DNA of 64,000 nucleotides from DASXUX01 sp036504595 (GTDB lineage: Bacteria; Planctomycetota; SZUA-567; H5-PLA8), in the NCBI GenBank assembly GCA_036504595.1, contig DASXUX010000047.1:62001-126000 (forward strand), read 5' to 3'. Every line of letters begins with the position of its first letter. Position 1 is the first letter of the stretch. A program made the position numbers and the translations under genes. Below are positions 1 through 9,067 of this stretch, in pieces. The notes below the pieces were generated by a model. It searched no databases. It saw only the letters and a program-made list of their open reading frames with translations, and had not been told where the DNA came from.

Positions 1-762
1 GATGCTGAGTTCGAGAAAGACGGTGGTGCTGAGCACTTCCGTGCGCATGCGGGTGGCGCCGGCGAAGACCAGGATCGGACCGAACTCGCCCAGCGCGCGG
101 GCCCAAGCCAGCGTGCCGGCGGCAAGAATCCCGCGCCGGGCCTGCGGCAGAACCACGTGCCAGAAGGCTTGCGCGCGGTTGCAGCCCAGCGTGAGCGCAA
201 CCTGTTCGCAGCGCGGATTGATCTGGTCGAAGGTGATCCGCATCGTTCGCACCGCGAAAGCGCAGGAGACGGTGAACTGCGCCAGGATCACAGCGGGGAT
301 TTCGTAGACCACGCGCCGGTTGATGAATTCGGGGACGTAACGGAAAAGGATCAGCAGGCTGAGGCCGATGACCAGCGGCGGCAAGACGATGGGAATATCC
401 AGGATGGTATCGAGTACGCCGTTGAGAGAGGCGAAGGCCAAACCGTTGCTTTGTCCGGAAAATTTGCGCGCGAGTAGATAGCCCAGCGGCACTGCGACGA
501 GCAGCGAGAGGAACGCGGTAATCGTGCACGAAATGAGCGTCAGGAGGATTGCGTAGCGAATTTCGGGTGAGCGGAGCGCTTCGGCGATCCAACCGAACGA
601 GGTGAAGCAAGTGTCCGCCAGCAGCAGGGCGACGATCAGCAGGATATAAAGGCCGCTGATGGTGCCCAGGACAACCCAGAACGGCACGTCGGACGCGGGG
701 CGCCACGTGTCCTGTCGCGAAGCCGCAACCACAGACGAAGCCGGCTCGGTGTCCACACTCAT
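1..762 (-). CDS. Molybdate/sulfate-type ABC transporter permease (partial)
   Basis: Inner-membrane permease of an oxyanion importer, probably for molybdate or tungstate and possibly sulfate. Reading leftwards from the ATG at 762, the frame is open for 254 codons and leaves the window without a stop. It shows several hydrophobic segments and, near residues 190-235, the loop that contacts the ATPase (LPQARRGILAAGTLAWARAL followed by GEFGPI), which is typical of ModB/CysT/WtpB-like permeases. The start codon overlaps the stop of the substrate-binding gene (ATGA at 759-762), so the two are translationally coupled. The ATPase gene is presumably just beyond the left edge. The substrate assignment rests on family resemblance only. 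Confidence 0.88.
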   Translation of the reverse strand, partial: MSVDTEPASSVVAASRQDTWRPASDVPFWVVLGTISGLYILLIVALLLADTCFTSFGWIAEALRSPEIRYAILLTLISCTITAFLSLLVAVPLGYLLARKFSGQSNGLAFASLNGVLDTILDIPIVLPPLVIGLSLLILFRYVPEFINRRVVYEIPAVILAQFTVSCAFAVRTMRITFDQINPRCEQVALTLGCNRAQAFWHVVLPQARRGILAAGTLAWARALGEFGPILVFAGATRMRTEVLSTTVFLELSI

Positions 763-2249
763 TTTCCGGCGCCCTCAGCGCGCCATTGAAAGCCGAGCGA
801 TTCGTAGTGCTTTCGCGATACGTCGGAGCAAATGGCGTTGCGGAGGCGTTCGACGAGGCGCTTGTGTGAAGACTGTTTTCCAATCGCAAAAGGTTGCACG
901 GCCTTGCGAGAAGGAATCCGGATTATATCGAGCTTATCGCGCACCTGTGAGACGTTGGCTTCGTAGACGATGACGGCATCCAATGTTCCGAGCACGGCCT
1001 GGTTGACGAGCACATCGGCGGTGGGCGTTTGCGTGCGCACGTTATTCAAGAGTTTCTCGTACAGTCCCGCTTCTTCGAGCATCGTCTTTGTCAGCGCACC
1101 GAGAGTGCTTTGCGGCGGGTTGGCCAGACCCACGCGAACCCCTTCCTTAATTAGATCGTTGAGCCCCTGCACGCCCTTCGGATTACCTTTGGGCACGGCG
1201 ATAATGATCGCCGTCTCGGAGATCATTTTGGGTTCCAGGAAGAGGTCTGCCACGGGCGGGACGTATGAAATATCGCACGCCAAATACGCGTCGGGTTTCT
1301 GCTGCGTCTTCATTTGGGAGACCAGGATTCCGCAGCCGTTATAGATGCGGTTGACGCGGCAGCCTTCGCGCTGTTCGAACTGAGCGATGGTGTGATCGAT
1401 AGCGGTGCGGTTCACGGCACCGCTGTAGAAGACGATCTCGGGCTGCGGCGCCCACGTATCGCCTTCAATCAACTCGTAGCCATCCTTCTTGAACGTCTGC
1501 TGGCCGTGCTCCGGCGAGTTGACATAGCGCGCGAAACGAATGGCGGCACTGGGCTGCTCCGAAGAACAGAGCACGGCAAGCGTCACGTCCTGGACGGCTT
1601 GATCGAAGACGGGGGAGGGAACAGCGTCGAGATCGGGATACTGGCGCGCGGTCGTATCCCAGACGATCGCGGCGTCAGCGCTGCCCAGCTTCACATCATT
1701 GGCCAGATCGTTGACGGTCGGTTTGAGGACCGCCGCGTGCTTCGCCAGAGCGTCCCATTGGCCGCTCTTGCTGAGCAGTCTGCGTATGGTTTGGCCGATG
1801 GCGGCCTGGTCTGGATTGGCCAGCGCCACGCGAACGTCTTCCTTTAACAGGTCGTCAACACTCTGGAGCTTCTTCGGATTTCCTTTCGGCACCAGGATCA
1901 CAGGCCGCATGCGAGCCAGCGGAAAAACTTCGGCAATCAAGTTCTTCTGTCGTGCGAGAGTGATGTAGCTGGTGTCCGCCGCCAGAAAAAGATCGCCGCG
2001 GCGGGAAACTTCCAGGTTGCTGAGTAATTGTCCGGAGCCGCCATATTGGGCCTGAACGGTGACGCCAAATTCCTTTTCGTATGCAGGGATAATGGCGTTC
2101 ATCTGCGGCTGCATGTTTGCGGCGCAGTACAGGATCAGCCTGGGCTTGTTGGGATCAGCGTTGTGGCGCGAAAGGGAAAAGGCACCCAGGAGTGCTGCCA
2201 AGGCCAGGACAGAGAGAAACAGAGTGAGTGCTTTGCCTGATTTCTTCAT
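759..2249 (-). CDS. Double-domain molybdate-type substrate-binding protein
   Basis: Extracytoplasmic binding protein of the oxyanion importer encoded with the overlapping permease. Residues 1-25 form a signal or membrane anchor. Two homologous ModA-like domains follow, at about 37-265 and 268-490. Each contains VPKGNP (120-125 and 352-357) followed by a matching stretch with DDLLKEDVRVALAN in copy 1 and NDLIKEGVRVGLAN in copy 2. Ordinary ModA proteins have one such domain of about 230 residues, so this is a tandem duplication or fusion. Both copies keep the family layout, but I cannot tell whether both bind ligand. The upstream AraC regulator lies on the same strand 176 bp away and might control the cluster. 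Confidence 0.87.
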   Translation of the reverse strand: MKKSGKALTLFLSVLALAALLGAFSLSRHNADPNKPRLILYCAANMQPQMNAIIPAYEKEFGVTVQAQYGGSGQLLSNLEVSRRGDLFLAADTSYITLARQKNLIAEVFPLARMRPVILVPKGNPKKLQSVDDLLKEDVRVALANPDQAAIGQTIRRLLSKSGQWDALAKHAAVLKPTVNDLANDVKLGSADAAIVWDTTARQYPDLDAVPSPVFDQAVQDVTLAVLCSSEQPSAAIRFARYVNSPEHGQQTFKKDGYELIEGDTWAPQPEIVFYSGAVNRTAIDHTIAQFEQREGCRVNRIYNGCGILVSQMKTQQKPDAYLACDISYVPPVADLFLEPKMISETAIIIAVPKGNPKGVQGLNDLIKEGVRVGLANPPQSTLGALTKTMLEEAGLYEKLLNNVRTQTPTADVLVNQAVLGTLDAVIVYEANVSQVRDKLDIIRIPSRKAVQPFAIGKQSSHKRLVERLRNAICSDVSRKHYESLGFQWRAEGAGK

Positions 2250-2424
2250 CTATTCGCCGCCGAAACTCAAAATGCTAATCTCACCATTGGCACGGTTTAT
2301 TCGAGGTTCAACCCATTTTATAGTACGGGAATCCGTCGGTTTCAGGACAAGCTTTCCGGGCTGTGCCAAAGCCGCCCAAAGACGATTACAATTTTATCAA
2401 GGGCTCGACGGCAACGCGAGGTCG

Positions 2425-3276
2425 TTACGAAAGCTGTTTGGATTGCTCTTGGAGGCTGGCGAGCCAGCGCTGGCGGTAGTCGCGGGGCGCGCAGCCGACG
2501 CGCGCGCGGAAGCAGCGGCTGAAATAATGGACGTCGGAGAAGCCGCTTTCGGCCGCAGCCTGTTTCACGAAGATCGTGCCGCTGGAAAGCAGCCAACTGG
2601 CATGTGCCACGCGGGCTCCGATGAGGTCATCGACGGGACTTGCGCCAAAGAACGTCTGGTAGAGGCGCGCGAAACGCGAAGGGCTTAAGTGCACGAGCCG
2701 CGCCATTTCCTCGACGGTCCAGGCATGTTCCAGATCGGCGTGGACTTTCGAGCGCAGATCGCGGAACGTGGCGCCCAGTTCGGCCATGCGCGGGGTGAGG
2801 CTGGCTTTGGCGCTGGCTTCCATGCCGCGCGCCATTGCCACCAGCAGTTGCGCGAGCAAGGCGGCGCAGGCTTCCTTCCAGTGCGGCTCGCGGCGCAGGA
2901 ATTCGCGTTCGAGTTCGCGGATGCGCGGTGCGACGGGTTCGAAGTGGGCCGGATGAACAGCCTGGTTGACTGTGATGCCGCAGCGCTTGATCAGTTCGGA
3001 GACGCTGGGCCCGGTGAAGTGGCACCAATCGTTTGCAAAGCCGTCTTCCTGGCCGCGATACCACTGCGGAAAACCGGGCGCATAGAGGATGCAGGTGCCG
3101 GTGGGCATCACGTGCTTGCCCTGCCGATCGCGAATGAGAATCGGGGTCGTGAAGTGGATCAGCAGGTAATCGCCGGAACCGTGGGGCCGATCGATGAGAA
3201 AATCCGCGTCGTGGCGGAAGTCGTAGCCGACGTTTCGCAACGTCAGGCTTAACGGATGTTTGCTTGGGGCTGGCAT
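2425..3276 (-). CDS. AraC-family transcriptional regulator
   Basis: Transcription factor with an N-terminal cupin-like sensor half and a C-terminal pair of helix-turn-helix motifs (about residues 180-275). The HTH half shows the AraC signature: WTVEEMARLVHLSPSRFARL, then GFSDVHYFSRCFRARVGCAP. It probably responds to a small molecule, perhaps a sugar as in many of these regulators, and may control the transport genes downstream on the same strand. I chose the ATG at 3276. The frame extends to a TTG at 3315 with no Shine-Dalgarno (SD) sequence for either, so the start is uncertain by about 13 residues. Confidence 0.85.
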   Translation of the reverse strand: MPAPSKHPLSLTLRNVGYDFRHDADFLIDRPHGSGDYLLIHFTTPILIRDRQGKHVMPTGTCILYAPGFPQWYRGQEDGFANDWCHFTGPSVSELIKRCGITVNQAVHPAHFEPVAPRIRELEREFLRREPHWKEACAALLAQLLVAMARGMEASAKASLTPRMAELGATFRDLRSKVHADLEHAWTVEEMARLVHLSPSRFARLYQTFFGASPVDDLIGARVAHASWLLSSGTIFVKQAAAESGFSDVHYFSRCFRARVGCAPRDYRQRWLASLQEQSKQLS

Positions 3277-3323
3277 GAGGAGTGCCAGAGTAGCAGGATT
3301 GTCCACATGCGTCAACGAACAGC

Positions 3324-3409
3324 AGTCTGGAGTCTGGAGTCTATACGCGTGGTGGCGCGAGCCGTTGCTGTTGACTCCAGACTCTGAGACTCCAGACTCC
3401 AGACTTCAG
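3324..3409. repeat. Inverted heptamer array, GACTCCA family
   Basis: The left arm has units of AGTCTGG and the right arm has units of GACTCCA/GACTCTG; they are reverse complements of each other around a loop of about 30 bp. The array fills the gap between the AraC gene and the convergent-side end of the transglutaminase gene and could act as a 3' hairpin. Confidence 0.8.
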
Positions 3410-3410
3410 T

Positions 3411-5399
3411 TCACTCCGCCAACTCCAGCACGATCGACTTCATTGTGGGCTTTTCGGCGCAGTTGATCGTATAGGTTTCTGTCTCCTGCTTGGCGATGTG
3501 GACGTCCTGCTTGGGCTGGCCGTTCTCATCCCACAGATAGGTGATCTTCACGGGGCGGAAGCCGCCGGCGGGCTCCTTGTAGTCGGCGTGGATGCAGACG
3601 TTCTGGAGCATGGCGATGGTGCGCTGAGTTCCGGCGTAGCGGACTTTGGCCTTCTTCGTTCCGGTAGGAATTTCGGTCGTGGTGGCGTACTTGGTCGAAC
3701 CATAGCCGGTCAGGCCGGGCATCCGGTCGAGCGTCTTAAACGTCTTGCCGTCGTCAAAGGAAACCTGGAGATCCCAGCCGTCCTTTTCATCGCGAGCGCG
3801 GTAGAAGGCGCCCATCTGCAGGCGCGTCATGTCGCCGGGCGTGGCAATGTCGAGGGTGACGGTGCCTTGTTCTTTGGAAAGGACGTAGCCGGGGGTCGTC
3901 ACGTTCTCCAGGACTGGATGGAAGTCGCCGATCGTGAGCTGCTTGCCTTTTCCTTCGGCGCCGGCGCCGGCATCGATCACTATGGTGCCTTCCTGCGTCC
4001 CAGCATTGAACGTGATCGTGTTGGAGCCTTTGTCCAGCGCGGGCAGCGGGCGCTGCGAGTGCTGAATATCGTGGCTGATCTTCAGCGCGTCCAGGCCGGT
4101 GCCCTTGCCTTTCAGCGTGAATTTCAGGCGGTAATCGTAGCGGCGGAAGACGAGCGGCTTGAGGTCAACTTTTTGCTCGCCGGAAGCTGCGACGGTCGGA
4201 AGGTCTTTCCAGTCCAAGCCGTTGTTGTCGGAGAACGCGACGCTGATCTGGCCGCCGTCGCCGACAACGGCTTTGTAGTTGAGTTCGCCGGCAAGATACA
4301 CATAGCAGGACGGCATGCGCACGATCAGCGTGGCAGGCGAAGCAGCATCTTTGACGTGGACCGCAGGCGACGCGTTGTCGTCCGATTTGCAGGCGAGGTT
4401 CTCGACGGCGAGCGCGCTGCCGCGGAACTCACCGCTGGCGAGCGGCACGTTGTATTCCAGCGTCCCGTTGCCGATGCGGCCGGGGGCCAGATCACCGAAC
4501 GCGGGCGCGTAGCGCATCTGACCCGTGCCGACCTTTTCGTTCAGGCAGCCCGGGCCGCCGCCTTCGTTGATGTGCAAGCCTTTGTTGAACCAGTTGCGCG
4601 ACAGCTTTTCGCCGGGGCGAAGCTGGATGTTCACTTCGTACCCTTGCGAGTAGCCGTATTCGAAGTTCATCGCTTTGTTGCCCTGTCCGCCGCCGCCGCC
4701 ATCGTATTCCTGCATTGTGGAGTACCAACCGTGCGTTGCGGCCGGCAGCCAGCCGTTGTCGTCGTAGGCTTTGGTGTGAGAGAGCACGTCCGGACCTTTG
4801 CGCCAGCCGCCGCTACGCATGAACGCGCGAAGCTTGGCGTCGTTTCCTTTGTAGCCGGGATTCTTCGCGCACCAATCGGCGATGCTGGCCTGGATTTCCT
4901 CGACACCGGCGATCTTGCCATCGGCTTTCGGAAAGTAACAGATGAGCGAGGCGTCCAGCAGGTGCCAACTGTTGTCCCAGAAAAGTTCCGGTACGCTATG
5001 GCCCGTGATGCCCCACGCGCGGGCCTTCAGGCCAGCGTAGCGGCCGAGGGCTTCAATGTTGGAGCTGGCGCAGCAGCACATGCCGTAGCCGTAGACGTTG
5101 AAGGTCTTGATCGGATCGTGCACGCAGTTTCCGTCCCCCCGCAGATACTCCTGCGGCGGCGGTTCCTGATGGCGGAATTTCACGACTGTCGCCCAGACGG
5201 CGAGGCCCTTCTGTTCGTCGGTCATGCCATCCTTGATGAAGGATTTCTTCCACGCGTCCAGGCTGGAGACGTCTTCGATCTTGTCCGAGAGCACTTTGAT
5301 GTGGCTGACGACGGCCGGCGCCACCGGCTTGTCGGCGGCCGACACGGCGAAGGCGGAAATCGCGAGAATGGATGCGAGGCGCAATCGATGCGGGAACAT
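3411..5399 (-). CDS. Secreted transglutaminase-like protein
   Basis: Exported protein with a papain-like transglutaminase fold near its N-terminus. A signal peptide covers residues 1-21. The Cys-His-Asp triad is recognisable as GYGMCCCASS (Cys near 108-110), GHSVPE (His 134) and HLLDAS (Asp 149). The remaining roughly 400 residues look like beta-sandwich modules of the sialidase or carbohydrate-binding kind (for example FSDNNGLDW and FDDGKTFKTLDR). The start at 5399 is preferred over an in-frame ATG seven codons upstream because GAGGAGG lies six bases before it. The substrate is unknown. It might cleave or cross-link peptides or act on polymers outside the cell. Confidence 0.8.
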   Translation of the reverse strand: MFPHRLRLASILAISAFAVSAADKPVAPAVVSHIKVLSDKIEDVSSLDAWKKSFIKDGMTDEQKGLAVWATVVKFRHQEPPPQEYLRGDGNCVHDPIKTFNVYGYGMCCCASSNIEALGRYAGLKARAWGITGHSVPELFWDNSWHLLDASLICYFPKADGKIAGVEEIQASIADWCAKNPGYKGNDAKLRAFMRSGGWRKGPDVLSHTKAYDDNGWLPAATHGWYSTMQEYDGGGGGQGNKAMNFEYGYSQGYEVNIQLRPGEKLSRNWFNKGLHINEGGGPGCLNEKVGTGQMRYAPAFGDLAPGRIGNGTLEYNVPLASGEFRGSALAVENLACKSDDNASPAVHVKDAASPATLIVRMPSCYVYLAGELNYKAVVGDGGQISVAFSDNNGLDWKDLPTVAASGEQKVDLKPLVFRRYDYRLKFTLKGKGTGLDALKISHDIQHSQRPLPALDKGSNTITFNAGTQEGTIVIDAGAGAEGKGKQLTIGDFHPVLENVTTPGYVLSKEQGTVTLDIATPGDMTRLQMGAFYRARDEKDGWDLQVSFDDGKTFKTLDRMPGLTGYGSTKYATTTEIPTGTKKAKVRYAGTQRTIAMLQNVCIHADYKEPAGGFRPVKITYLWDENGQPKQDVHIAKQETETYTINCAEKPTMKSIVLELAE

Positions 5400-5619
5400 G
5401 GCGTCCTCCTCAGGCGGCAAACGCTGTCAATCGTTGACCTGACAGGGCATACCCCGACAGTGCGGCTTTGTTGTGATCGAAAAATGTACGGACAATGCTA
5501 CTTTTGAGGTGAAATGATGCGTGGGCGCGCTTCGAAAGCAGGCCAGTCATATACAGACAATTGTCTTCGAAAGCGACGCCGCAGGGACTTGCGGAATTTG
5601 AAAGCAGTCCGCAATTCCT

Positions 5620-6318
5620 TCACTTCGCCGCCTGTTCCACGATCAAACGGACGGCGCGCTGCAGTTTATCGATGGTGTAGACGCCGCCTTCGGGATCGGC
5701 TTCCTCCAGTTGCGGGACATGCACGAAGCCACGGCGCTTGATGCCAAGCTTGCTGTCCAGCGACATAACTCGGTAGAAGCACTCGTTGCACAGATAGCCG
5801 CCGGCGTCCTCCGAAGTGCCTGCGCCAATCTTCTCGCCCTTGAGAGCTTCGACGATCGCGGTGGCGGGAAGCTGGGTCGCGAGGGTCTCCGCTGCGCCAG
5901 GAACGATCTCGTCGCGCGGCGGACGCTTCTGGTTGTTGTCCAGCGGGAGCAGGGGATGATAGCCGTTTCGAGCGATGGTTTCGACCTGGACGACCTTCGA
6001 GCCCACACCAAAGCAGATCACGATTTCGGCCTTGCAGCGCGCGACGGCGCTTTGCAGAGGTTCATGGAGCGCGTCGTAAACGACCGGAAGCTGCAGCGTC
6101 TCGATCTTGTAGCCGGCGATGGTTTGTCCAGCCAGCGGCTTGAGCATCTCCCACGACGGGTTGGTCTTCAGTTCGCCAAAGGGCTCGAAGCCGGTCAGCA
6201 GGCAGACGGGTGCGGAAGACGAACGCGGCGCGCCTTCCGTCGGAGCTTTCTGTTCAACAGCGAAGGAAATGCCGGCAGTGATGGCGAGCAGAATTGCCGC
6301 AAACTTGAGACGGCGCAT
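5620..6318 (-). CDS. Pyroglutamyl-peptidase I family protein with signal peptide
   Basis: Cysteine peptidase of family C15, which removes N-terminal pyroglutamate from peptides. The catalytic residues are visible: Glu in VETIARNGY (E113), Cys in DAGGYLCNECFY (C177) and His in FVHVP (H200). The family motif TGFEPFG is at 42-48. Normal Pcp proteins are cytoplasmic and about 210 residues long. This one carries an extra N-terminal hydrophobic stretch (residues 4-20) that looks like a signal peptide, implying an exported form. GGAGGATG stands six bases before the ATG. The preceding gene on this strand is separated by a terminator, so it is probably transcribed alone. Confidence 0.88.
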   Translation of the reverse strand: MRRLKFAAILLAITAGISFAVEQKAPTEGAPRSSSAPVCLLTGFEPFGELKTNPSWEMLKPLAGQTIAGYKIETLQLPVVYDALHEPLQSAVARCKAEIVICFGVGSKVVQVETIARNGYHPLLPLDNNQKRPPRDEIVPGAAETLATQLPATAIVEALKGEKIGAGTSEDAGGYLCNECFYRVMSLDSKLGIKRRGFVHVPQLEEADPEGGVYTIDKLQRAVRLIVEQAAK

Positions 6319-6385
6319 GGAACATCCTCCGGTACGAGAGCCTCGATAGACTCGGATACACCGGCCACGAACTCGGACTAAGGCA

Positions 6386-6416
6386 CAAAAAAACAGCGCC
6401 CGAAGGCGCCGTTTTT
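6386..6416. terminator. Rho-independent terminator, bidirectional
   Basis: An 8-bp stem (ACAGCGCC/GGCGCCGT with one G-T pair) closes a four-base loop at 6393-6412. On the minus strand it is followed by seven T residues, and on the plus strand by five. It sits just after the stop of the minus-strand gene at 6435-8729. Confidence 0.85.
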
Positions 6417-6434
6417 CATGCGGCTGGTTTTAGC

Positions 6435-8729
6435 TTACTGGTCACGCCCGGCTTTCTTGGCGTCGCGTGCGTCCTGGCGGTCGGCTTTGCGCTGCGCGGC
6501 CGCAGCGGCGGCGTCCTGTTGGCGGGCCTGCCGGGCCGCGTCGGCAGCGGCGGATGCGGCTGCAGCGGCATCGCGGCGAGCGGCGGCGCCGGTGTCTTGC
6601 GGCGCAACCGGCTGCGGGGCAGTGGCAGTTGGCGCTGGAGCGTTGCGGCGGCCCATGTCAGCGTCGGGCTGCTGGATCACGCGGGACGGCGTTTCGTTAC
6701 GCGGCGCGACATCCTGGCGAGGGGCTGCTGCTGCATCGCGGCGGGCCTGCTCGCGAGCGGCGTCCTGGGCCGCCTTGCGCTGAGCTTCGAGGGCGTCCTG
6801 GCGGGCCTCCGTGTCCTGCTTCTTCTGCAGCCGAGCCTGCTGTTCCTGAGCCTTCGCTGCTTCTTGTGCTTGCTTGCGTTGAGCTTCCTGAGTGTTCTCA
6901 TGTTCAGCGGCGTTGGCACGAGCGGCGGCCTTTGCGGCGGCTTCGGCTTTGCGCTGAGCTTCGGCGGCGTCCTGGCGCGTTTCGGTATCCGATTTCTTCT
7001 GGAGGCGCGCCTGGCGTTCCTGGTCCTTGGCGGCTTCCTTCGCGGCATTTTCAGCGGCCTTACGCTGCGCGTCGGCACGGTCCTCAGCTTGCTGCTGGAG
7101 CTTTTCGGCGTCGGCCTTCTGCTGCCGGGCGGCGGCGGCTTGTGCTTTCAACTGTGCCCGCTTTACGGCGTCCGTTTCCTGCTTGGCGGCTTTTTCGAGC
7201 CGATCGCGTTCACGATCCGCGGCGGCTGCGGCGTCGCGCTGTTTTTCGGCGTCGCGGGTGGCTAGAGCGTGCTGTTCGCGTGCGACTTTCTCATCCAGGC
7301 GCGTGTCCTTGCGTGCTTCCTCGTGCTGCTCGCGATCCGTCCGGCGGTCTTGATTGCCTTCCACGCGGGTGTCTTTGCGGGTTTCCTGGCCGTCCAGGCG
7401 TGTCTGGCGGCGCTGGTTGGCGGCTTGCTGCGCGGCGAGCTGCTTCTGGTATTCGAGCTGGCGGCGGGTCTGCACGGCCGCGGGGGTTTCCGGCGCAACA
7501 TTGGCGATGGCCGGGCGATACATGGCCATCGAGTCGCCGCGCAACGCTTCGCCGCGAGTCAGGCGCTGACCGGGCTTGATGTCGGCATCGACGATGCGGG
7601 TCTGGCGGATTTCTTTGCCGCTGGCCTTTACGATAATCGTCACATCCGGTCCGCGATTGACGATGCGGTTTTCGTGGAAATCATAGCGGCTTGCGATGGT
7701 TGTGCGGTTGAAGACGTTCACGACCACAGTGGGGGAAACGGCGTAAGTCACCAGCCGCGGCTCGTAGAAGTGTTCAACTGGCACGAAGGCGTAATCGCGT
7801 TCGACCAGGCCGAAGTTGAAGTCGAACCCGACATGCTTGTTATGGAAGCTGAAACCCACACCGGCTTCAAAGCGTGCTGCTGGAGGCAGCGGCGCCCAAC
7901 CCATGTGGGTGTCGCACGTGCGCCAGCTCACCCAGGCCGGACCCCAGACGTTGTCCGGCATCCAGACCCAACCGTGAGCGGCGTGGTGTGTCCAGCGGCC
8001 GTAGTGGAATGGCGCCCAGCCCCAGGAATAATCGGAGTGCCACGCCCAACCGCAATCGGTGTAGACCCAGTGGCCGCTGTGGCAGTACGGACGCCAGTCC
8101 GGATTGACTGTCACTACGGTCGGCCGCCAATAATAGCCGCCATCGATCTCCAGCCAGCTTCCATAAGGCGTGAGTGAATCGTAGAAGAAGGATAGGTTCG
8201 CCTGGCCGTCCGGCGGGGCGTAGACGACGGTGTTCGGCGCATCGACCGGTACTTCGCTCACAATTTCGCGCGGCGGAGCCTGTTGGACCACCTCGCGAAC
8301 CGGTTCGGCAGGCAGCGGGTCAGGCCGCCCGATGACTGGATCCTGAGGCGGCGGTTCGATGGCGACAGGACCGACGGCCGGGCGAACGGGTTCGGCCGGT
8401 GGCGGAGGAGCGGGCTGTTCGACGGGTGCAGCCGGCGGAAGAACGGCCGGTTCCGGGGCGTTCGCCGCTGCCACGTCGCGCAGGTCCTTTCCGTGCTTCA
8501 TCACTTCGGAAATGACCTTGGCGGAAACCCCGATGTCGTTGAGGTAGAGAATCTCATCCACGCTGAGCTGATACGGAGTCCTCGAGGCTTCAACGTAAGC
8601 CAGAACGACATCTTCGGCCGCCCCAGACTTGATCAGCTTGACCAAATCGTCAAAGCCTTCGGATGCCGAGGCGCTATGAGCGGCCACGGCCAGTAGAATC
8701 GCGCAGATGACTGATGCGAGGTACCGCAT
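6435..8729 (-). CDS. Exported Trp-rich (DUF6600-like) protein with long charged coiled coil
   Basis: Exported protein of unknown function. A signal peptide (residues 1-23) is followed by a short helical domain, a Pro/Ala-rich linker (about 85-165) and a Trp/Tyr/His-rich region (about 170-330) with repeated GxWxxxxGWxW-type motifs, such as YGSWLEIDGGYYW, GHWVYTDCGWAW and HGWVWMP, resembling DUF6600. The last roughly 330 residues are an almost uninterrupted Ala/Gln/Lys/Arg/Asp-rich helix, predicted to form a long coiled coil and rich in KQR, ARQ and DAE runs. It may be a structural or envelope-spanning element. The ATG at 8729 follows GAGAGGAA. A strong terminator lies downstream. Confidence 0.75.
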   Translation of the reverse strand: MRYLASVICAILLAVAAHSASASEGFDDLVKLIKSGAAEDVVLAYVEASRTPYQLSVDEILYLNDIGVSAKVISEVMKHGKDLRDVAAANAPEPAVLPPAAPVEQPAPPPPAEPVRPAVGPVAIEPPPQDPVIGRPDPLPAEPVREVVQQAPPREIVSEVPVDAPNTVVYAPPDGQANLSFFYDSLTPYGSWLEIDGGYYWRPTVVTVNPDWRPYCHSGHWVYTDCGWAWHSDYSWGWAPFHYGRWTHHAAHGWVWMPDNVWGPAWVSWRTCDTHMGWAPLPPAARFEAGVGFSFHNKHVGFDFNFGLVERDYAFVPVEHFYEPRLVTYAVSPTVVVNVFNRTTIASRYDFHENRIVNRGPDVTIIVKASGKEIRQTRIVDADIKPGQRLTRGEALRGDSMAMYRPAIANVAPETPAAVQTRRQLEYQKQLAAQQAANQRRQTRLDGQETRKDTRVEGNQDRRTDREQHEEARKDTRLDEKVAREQHALATRDAEKQRDAAAAADRERDRLEKAAKQETDAVKRAQLKAQAAAARQQKADAEKLQQQAEDRADAQRKAAENAAKEAAKDQERQARLQKKSDTETRQDAAEAQRKAEAAAKAAARANAAEHENTQEAQRKQAQEAAKAQEQQARLQKKQDTEARQDALEAQRKAAQDAAREQARRDAAAAPRQDVAPRNETPSRVIQQPDADMGRRNAPAPTATAPQPVAPQDTGAAARRDAAAAASAAADAARQARQQDAAAAAAQRKADRQDARDAKKAGRDQ

Positions 8730-9067
8730 GATGTTCCTCTCTTTCCGCAAAGAACCCTTCCCAACATTATCGACCAAACTCTATCACGTCCCTTTTGAAA
8801 CTCTTACCTTTAGACGTTGAAACTATGGACTCATTCGATTTTTCCCACGACCACTTACCGGTGCATGCGTTTGTGTTTCAAACAAAGATGAAATCTCTGT
8901 CACCTTCTTGCAGAAGCGACGCTGCGGATTGAATAGACCCTTACAAAATCTTCACGCGCAAAAGAGACTTCACGGTTAAATTCAAAAATTCAAAACTAAA
9001 AATGGACAATAGGCGGCGGATCACCCTCTCCGAATTTCTAGATTCTAATTTTTGCTTTTTAATTCGT
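8730..9067. other. Intergenic region with A/T-rich inverted heptamer-like array
   Basis: This 338-bp gap contains the upstream region of the Trp-rich gene (8730-8940) with no promoter I can assign confidently. At 8978-9003 units like AAATTCA, and at 9031-9065 roughly inverted units (GAATTTC, TAGATTC), are separated by about 27 bp. The array abuts the stop of the prenyltransferase gene. Confidence 0.5.

Noticed and set aside
3498..5507. Long open frame antisense to the transglutaminase gene; similar long antisense frames at 20431-22260 (against secA), 45200-47428, 52793-55558 and 55357-58176
   Set aside because: They mirror strong genes in GC-rich DNA, have no SD or family motifs, and their translations are low-complexity Arg/Ala/Val-rich.
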